Assembly: GCA_040381555.1 (NCBI GenBank)
Contig: JBEIHC010000037.1
Span: forward strand, 1-24,080
Length of the DNA stretch: 24,080 bases
Origin: CANHCC01 sp040381555
Lineage (GTDB): Bacteria; Bacteroidota; Bacteroidia; J057; RFSG01
Reading direction: 5' to 3'
The translations under genes and the position numbers were made by a program. Below the pieces are notes generated by a model, which did no database searches, was not told the DNA's origin, and saw nothing but the letters and a program-made list of their open reading frames with translations. Below, one piece after another: positions 23,777 to 24,080 of the stretch (position 1 is its first letter; every line of letters starts with the position of its first letter).

Positions 23777-24080
23777 GGTGCAGGATCCTCAAATGATGAA
23801 TCCCTCCGGATTTCCCGGCTATAAATTGTCCCTGAGAAGAAGCGTCGCGGAGGATATCTCGTAAAATTAAGGGATACCCTTCAACAAATTGACCGGTGTG
23901 GAAAACATCTCCGGCCCTGAGCTTAGAATTTTCCGACAACAATACTTCGTAAGTATGATTACCGGCATGCTTGACGATGACCTTTCGATTGGGCTCGTAT
24001 TTAAATTCAATTAATGTCCCACCCGGAATATTATCCGACTCGATGGATTGCAATGTCTGAAAGCCGGATGAATTTTGAAA
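23754..24080 (-). CDS. Unknown protein upstream of the kinase (5' end outside window)
   Basis: The frame is open from the right edge to the TGA at 23754-23756, giving at least 108 residues. A TTG at 24051-24053 is the only start-like codon near the edge, but the frame continues upstream without a stop, so I treat the gene as truncated by the window. The visible part is mostly beta: GGTLIEFKYEPNRKVIV, a repeated strand pattern, then LILRDILRDASSQGQFIAG. No family is recognised. It overlaps the kinase start by 23 bases, which suggests coupled translation and a role as partner or substrate of the kinase (inference). Confidence 0.55.
   Translation of the reverse strand, partial: FQNSSGFQTLQSIESDNIPGGTLIEFKYEPNRKVIVKHAGNHTYEVLLSENSKLRAGDVFHTGQFVEGYPLILRDILRDASSQGQFIAGKSGGIHHLRILHHEPERKG

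Noticed and set aside
1..24080. CRISPR array, tRNA, rRNA, insertion sequence or prophage
   Set aside because: No regularly spaced repeats, cloverleaf-like segments, transposase or phage genes were seen on either strand.

Overview
The window looks like a piece of a Bacteroidota chromosome. The base composition is moderately AT-rich. Start codons lack clear Shine-Dalgarno sequences, and exact matches to the Bacteroidota -7 promoter element TAnnTTTG recur just upstream of start codons. The gene content fits too: a GldB-type lipoprotein, a solo PaaN aldehyde dehydrogenase, and SpoIIE phosphatase/SiaB/SiaC genes. A genus cannot be named from this sequence. Coding density is high: no gap between genes exceeds about 185 bases, and no rRNA, tRNA, CRISPR array or insertion sequence was seen.

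Layout. Positions 1-11235 form one minus-strand run of eleven genes. Read in the direction of transcription these are a Ppx/GppA-type phosphatase, a family 4 glycosyltransferase, a small lipoprotein, a membrane SpoIIE/PP2C phosphatase, a SiaB-like kinase, a SiaC-like regulatory protein, a cytosolic hybrid histidine kinase with two receiver domains, a free HPt protein, a receiver protein ending in a transmembrane helix, an acyl-CoA carboxylase carboxyltransferase of the methylcrotonyl-CoA type, and a partial SirB1/transglutaminase-like protein. Positions 11400-15550 hold plus-strand genes for an MMPL/RND transporter, a pyruvate dehydrogenase E2 and a small lipoprotein. A strong hairpin separates these from a minus-strand pair (TalC-type transaldolase and PaaN, 15601-17961). 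Plus-strand genes follow at 18145-22406: GldB-like lipoprotein, GcvT, ComB-like phosphatase and RlmI-like rRNA methyltransferase. A second hairpin lies at 22422-22457. The window ends with a minus-strand pair: a membrane Ser/Thr kinase with a probable STN-like extracytoplasmic domain, preceded by a partial unknown gene.

The most interesting region is 2401-7965. It combines the parts of the SiaA/SiaB/SiaC switch (phosphatase, kinase and phosphorylatable SiaC) with a complete set of phosphorelay parts (hybrid kinase, HPt, receiver) in closely spaced co-directional genes. The usual SiaC target, a diguanylate cyclase (SiaD), is absent. The kinase next to siaC has a soluble helical N-terminus with no PAS or transmembrane sensor. 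This suggests that SiaC controls the histidine kinase here, and that the relay ends on a receiver tethered to the membrane. The gene identities are well supported; the wiring is inference.

The rest is mostly ordinary metabolism and housekeeping: leucine or acyl-CoA catabolism, pyruvate dehydrogenase, pentose phosphates, glycine cleavage and rRNA modification. Several of these genes stand apart from their usual partners: the carboxyltransferase without a biotin carboxylase, E2 without E1, and PaaN without other paa genes.
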